From positions 1 through 8,812 of the forward strand of contig JAIOQD010000296.1 of NCBI GenBank assembly GCA_021413595.1: a stretch of DNA of 8,812 nucleotides, given 5' to 3'. This document shows, piece by piece, positions 5,964 through 8,812 of the stretch (within the stretch, counting starts at the first letter, position 1; each line of letters starts with the position of its first letter). This DNA comes from Bacteroidota bacterium. GTDB lineage: Bacteria > Bacteroidota > Bacteroidia > 2-12-FULL-35-15. A program made the translations under genes and the position numbers. The notes under the pieces are model-generated. The model made no database searches. It was not told the origin of the DNA and saw only the letters and a program-made list of their open reading frames with translations.

Positions 5964-8812
5964 ATGAAAAATATTTGTAAAATTATTATTGTATTATTTC
6001 TGTTTGGAAATGAACTTTTAGAAGCTCAAACTACGTTACCGGGTTTTCAATGGACCAAGCGTGATGGTGAAGGTCAATACGACTATGGATATGGTATTGC
6101 AACTGACAGTGTAGGAAATGTATATGTAGCCGGCAAATTTGAAATGGACGCAAACTTTGGTGGAACCACTTGGGTAAAATGTGCGGGCAACCATGATATT
6201 TTTGTTGCTAAATACGACCCCTTAGGTAATTTTTTATGGGTACGAACAGCCGGTGGTGTTTGGGGGGATTATTCCCGTGCTATAAGTTGTGATGCAGCGG
6301 GGAATGTGTATATAACCGGAGAAATAGAAATGAATTGCGAATTTTTTGGTTCCGGAATTATACTTTATAGTCATGGCGATAACGATGTGTTTGTTTGTAA
6401 ATACAACACGAATGGAGATATGCAATGGGCAAAAAAACTTGGAGGAGGCCCCAAAAGTGATAGAGGATATGGGATAACGCATACGAATGATGGCGTATAT
6501 GTCACGGGGAATTTTCAATTAACATGTGTTTTTAATGAAAATATTACGATTACTCCAAAAGGAGCATACGATATATTCGTTGCTAAATATTCTCTAAATG
6601 GCGATTTTCAATGGATAAGAACTGGCGGTGGTACAGGTAATGATGAAGGCTGGGCAATAAGCAGTGATCCGGCAGGGAATGTATATGCTACGGGCTATTT
6701 TTCCGGTTCTGCAAATTTTAGCGGTAAAACTATTTCAAGTTCAGGCGGAGCTGATATTTTTATTGCTAAGTATAATTCGGATGGTACTCTGATATGGGTT
6801 ACTAAAGCGGGTGGTTCGGGAAATGATTACGGAAGAGGTATTACTGTTGATAAGTTAAGTCGGATATACATAACCGGAGGTTTTAGAAGCCGATGTAATT
6901 TTGGTTCAATACGACTTACAGCTTCCGGTTCGAATGATGATATTTTTATTGCAAGTTATAATTCTTCCGGTACTCCGGTTTGGGCAAAAAGAGCCGGTGG
7001 TAGTTCAGGTGATATTGGTAAAGCAATAGCTGTTGATCCTTCTTTCAATATAACTATTACAGGATATTTTGGCGGTACGGCTACTTTTGGAAATACCAAT
7101 ATTACTGGTATAGATGGGTCGGAGATTTATTTTGCTTCCTATGATGCATCAGGAAATTTCAAGTGGGTGCTTAAAGCAACTGGAGTAACTGATGCCCCAA
7201 GTTCCGGAGGCCTTTCGGAATCGGGATTATCCATAGCTACTGATAGGTGGAATAATGTTTTTGCTTCGGGCTGCTACCGTTCAAATTCTACTTTTGGTAC
7301 TACAACACTTGCAGCATGGGATCATACAGATATTTTTACTACAAAAATCGGAATAACCAATACGAAGCCGAAAGCTACTATTATTTCTCCTATTTCTGGA
7401 ACACTTTATCGTGGAGGTGATAATATAATTTTTTCAGGGAATGGTACAGATGTGCAGGATGGTAATTTGCCCGCCAGTGCTTATAGTTGGAAAGTGGAGT
7501 TTCAAAATGGTACTCAATTTATTCCAGGACCTTCCATTTCTTCGGGAATAAAAAATGGTTCCTTCATTATTCCAACCACCGGAGAAGCTTCCGGTAATGT
7601 TTTTTATCGATTAACGCTTGTAGTAACAGATATTCAAGGATTAAAAGATACAACTTTTGTAGATATTTCCCCTCGGATATCTACCCTAACTTTGATGTCT
7701 CAACCTACAGGACTTCAGTTGCTTTTAGATGGACAGCCACGAACTACTCCTTATTCTGTGTCAACTGTATCGGGCATGACACGTGTTTTAGGGATTACCA
7801 GTCCCCAAACATTAAATGGCATAAGCTATGTGTTTGACCATTGGTTTCATGGAGGAAATGCTTCTCAAAATATTGTAGTTACTGATAGTAATAAAACATA
7901 TACAGCTATTTTTAATGCAAGTGGTGTAGGTAACAGCTGCATATCATCCGGCACAATAAGCAGGGATTTTTGGGCTAATTTTACAGGCTTAATAACCGAT
8001 CTACCTGTAAATACAACTCCTACAAGTACCACCCAGTTAACACTATTTGAGGGCCCTTCACAAGCAGGTGATAATTACGGTAGCCGAATAAGAGGATATA
8101 TTTGTCCGCCTGCAACGGGTAATTATATTTTCTGGATTGCCAGTGATAATAAAAGTGAACTATGGTTAAGTACAAATGATCAACCTTCAAATAAAATAAA
8201 AATAGCATACGCATCTTCATATACCCTATCCAGAGAATGGACCAAATATCCTACTCAACAATCAAATCCAATAAGTCTTATTGAAGGAACAAAATACTAT
8301 ATAGAAGCTATACATAAGGAAGCTACCGAAGGAGATAATATAGCCGTTGGTTGGCAGTTGCCGAGTGGTGTTTTTGAAAGACCGATTCCGGGAACACGAC
8401 TTTCTCCTTATGGTATTCCTTTAACATTAAGTATAAATCAACCTTTGAACAACAGTTCATTTAATTCAGGTTCAGTTATTTCTATTCAGGCCACTCCTTC
8501 AGGAGGCACAGGAACAGTACAAAAAGTGGAATTTTTTGCTGGAACAACAAAACTGGGCGAAGATCTAACCAGTCCTTATAATTTTACCTGGAACAATGCC
8601 ACTGATGGCAATTATGCGCTTACAGCAAAGACCAATGATACTGGTAATAATTCTGCCGTTTCAGCGGTAACAAATATTATTGTAACAAATCCCTTAACTG
8701 CAACAATAGGTGCTCCATTAAATAATAGCTCTTTTAATGTAGATTCTGCAATCACCATTATGGCCACAACATCAGGTGGCACAGGTACAATACAAAAAGT
8801 AGAATTTTTTGC
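5964..8812 (+). CDS. SBBP propeller/PKD-like/PA14/Big_17 surface protein, paralogue of the preceding gene (3' end outside window)
   Basis: The frame is open without interruption from ATG 5964 to the window edge, at least 949 residues. Parts: signal peptide MKNICKIIIVLFLFG...LEA with likely cleavage after A21; seven SBBP-type repeats (about residues 26-465; first GFQWTKRDGEGQYDYGYG, last ending DIFTTKI); a PKD-like domain (about 468-570; YRGGDNIIFSG, VQDGNLPAS); an InlB-type beta domain (about 572-658; SQPTGLQLLLDGQPRTTPYS, VFDHWFHGG); PA14 (659-816; DNYGSRIRGYICPP, GNYIFWIASD, GWQLPSGVFERPIPG); a Big_17-type repeat (817-911; VEFFAGTTKLGED); and the start of another (912 on). A sorting tail is expected beyond the window. 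It parallels the preceding gene domain for domain except that the Ig domain after the propeller is absent. The start is supported by the signal peptide and an A-rich leader without Shine-Dalgarno. A surface binding or adhesion role is inferred; no catalytic motif is seen. Confidence 0.94.
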   Translation, partial: MKNICKIIIVLFLFGNELLEAQTTLPGFQWTKRDGEGQYDYGYGIATDSVGNVYVAGKFEMDANFGGTTWVKCAGNHDIFVAKYDPLGNFLWVRTAGGVWGDYSRAISCDAAGNVYITGEIEMNCEFFGSGIILYSHGDNDVFVCKYNTNGDMQWAKKLGGGPKSDRGYGITHTNDGVYVTGNFQLTCVFNENITITPKGAYDIFVAKYSLNGDFQWIRTGGGTGNDEGWAISSDPAGNVYATGYFSGSANFSGKTISSSGGADIFIAKYNSDGTLIWVTKAGGSGNDYGRGITVDKLSRIYITGGFRSRCNFGSIRLTASGSNDDIFIASYNSSGTPVWAKRAGGSSGDIGKAIAVDPSFNITITGYFGGTATFGNTNITGIDGSEIYFASYDASGNFKWVLKATGVTDAPSSGGLSESGLSIATDRWNNVFASGCYRSNSTFGTTTLAAWDHTDIFTTKIGITNTKPKATIISPISGTLYRGGDNIIFSGNGTDVQDGNLPASAYSWKVEFQNGTQFIPGPSISSGIKNGSFIIPTTGEASGNVFYRLTLVVTDIQGLKDTTFVDISPRISTLTLMSQPTGLQLLLDGQPRTTPYSVSTVSGMTRVLGITSPQTLNGISYVFDHWFHGGNASQNIVVTDSNKTYTAIFNASGVGNSCISSGTISRDFWANFTGLITDLPVNTTPTSTTQLTLFEGPSQAGDNYGSRIRGYICPPATGNYIFWIASDNKSELWLSTNDQPSNKIKIAYASSYTLSREWTKYPTQQSNPISLIEGTKYYIEAIHKEATEGDNIAVGWQLPSGVFERPIPGTRLSPYGIPLTLSINQPLNNSSFNSGSVISIQATPSGGTGTVQKVEFFAGTTKLGEDLTSPYNFTWNNATDGNYALTAKTNDTGNNSAVSAVTNIIVTNPLTATIGAPLNNSSFNVDSAITIMATTSGGTGTIQKVEFF
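7938..8411 (+). other. PA14 domain of the downstream paralogue
   Basis: 158 codons, one shorter than the two PA14 copies in the preceding gene. It shares more exact features with the first of those (FWAN, PVNT-PTST, LT-FEGPSQ, YGSRIRGYICPP, SREWTKY, ISLI-G-KYYIEAIHK, VFERPIPG) than with the second, so the two occupy equivalent positions. The two Cys (domain residue 1 and ICPP) are kept in all three. PA14 domains are beta-barrel modules found in adhesins, glycosidases and toxins, often with glycan-binding function. Confidence 0.88.

Noticed and set aside
6234..6518. Minus-strand 94-residue open frame
   Set aside because: Antisense to SBBP repeats of an uninterrupted long gene; no recognisable domain or start context.
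8020..8220. Minus-strand 66-residue open frame similar to those at 3114-3326 and 3882-4106
   Set aside because: It is the antisense shadow of the third PA14 domain; three related antisense frames arise because PA14 is present three times.

Overview
The window looks like a piece of a Bacteroidota chromosome or metagenomic contig, most likely from the Flavobacteriales/Sphingobacteriales/Chitinophagales range. The DNA is AT-rich, and the starts have A-rich leaders rather than strong Shine-Dalgarno sites. Both C-termini that lie inside the window carry the YPNP...GIY-L-V type A sorting domain of the type IX secretion system (T9SS). All coding is on the + strand, and everything is predicted to be exported and surface-attached or released. 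I see no tRNA, rRNA, CRISPR array, transposase or metabolic gene.

Layout: (1) 2-796 is the 3' end of a large repeat protein: two near-identical 51-residue 'CSGQSL...NYTDVLTS...CDS' modules, an Ig-like domain and a T9SS tail. (2) After a 1-nt gap, 798-5759 is a very large mosaic gene. It encodes a signal peptide, seven SBBP-type propeller repeats, an Ig domain, a PKD-like 'EDG' domain plus an InlB-type beta domain, two tandem PA14 + Big_17-type modules, two further Big_17-type repeats, two Ig-like domains and a T9SS tail. As given, its frame is broken twice: by one missing base near 1524 and by an apparent ~0.1 kb deletion or repeat collapse at about 4438-4442. A naive annotation would therefore show three unrelated 'proteins'. 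(3) 5760-5963 is a non-coding spacer with a short pentanucleotide repeat and a stretch resembling a dispersed intergenic repeat. (4) 5964 to the window end is an intact, 3'-truncated paralogue of gene 2: signal peptide, seven SBBP repeats, EDG + InlB-like domain, PA14, Big_17, Big_17 and onward. It lacks the Ig domain that gene 2 has after the propeller.

Taken together this is a tandem locus of giant T9SS-exported mosaic proteins. The likely role is surface adhesion or carbohydrate/matrix binding (PA14, propeller and Ig modules); that is inferred from the domains, and no enzyme active site or known system is visible. The most informative points are the tandem paralogy with domain gain or loss, the seven-repeat propeller count kept in both paralogues, the DNA-level homogenisation of repeats, and the two frame breaks in the middle gene.
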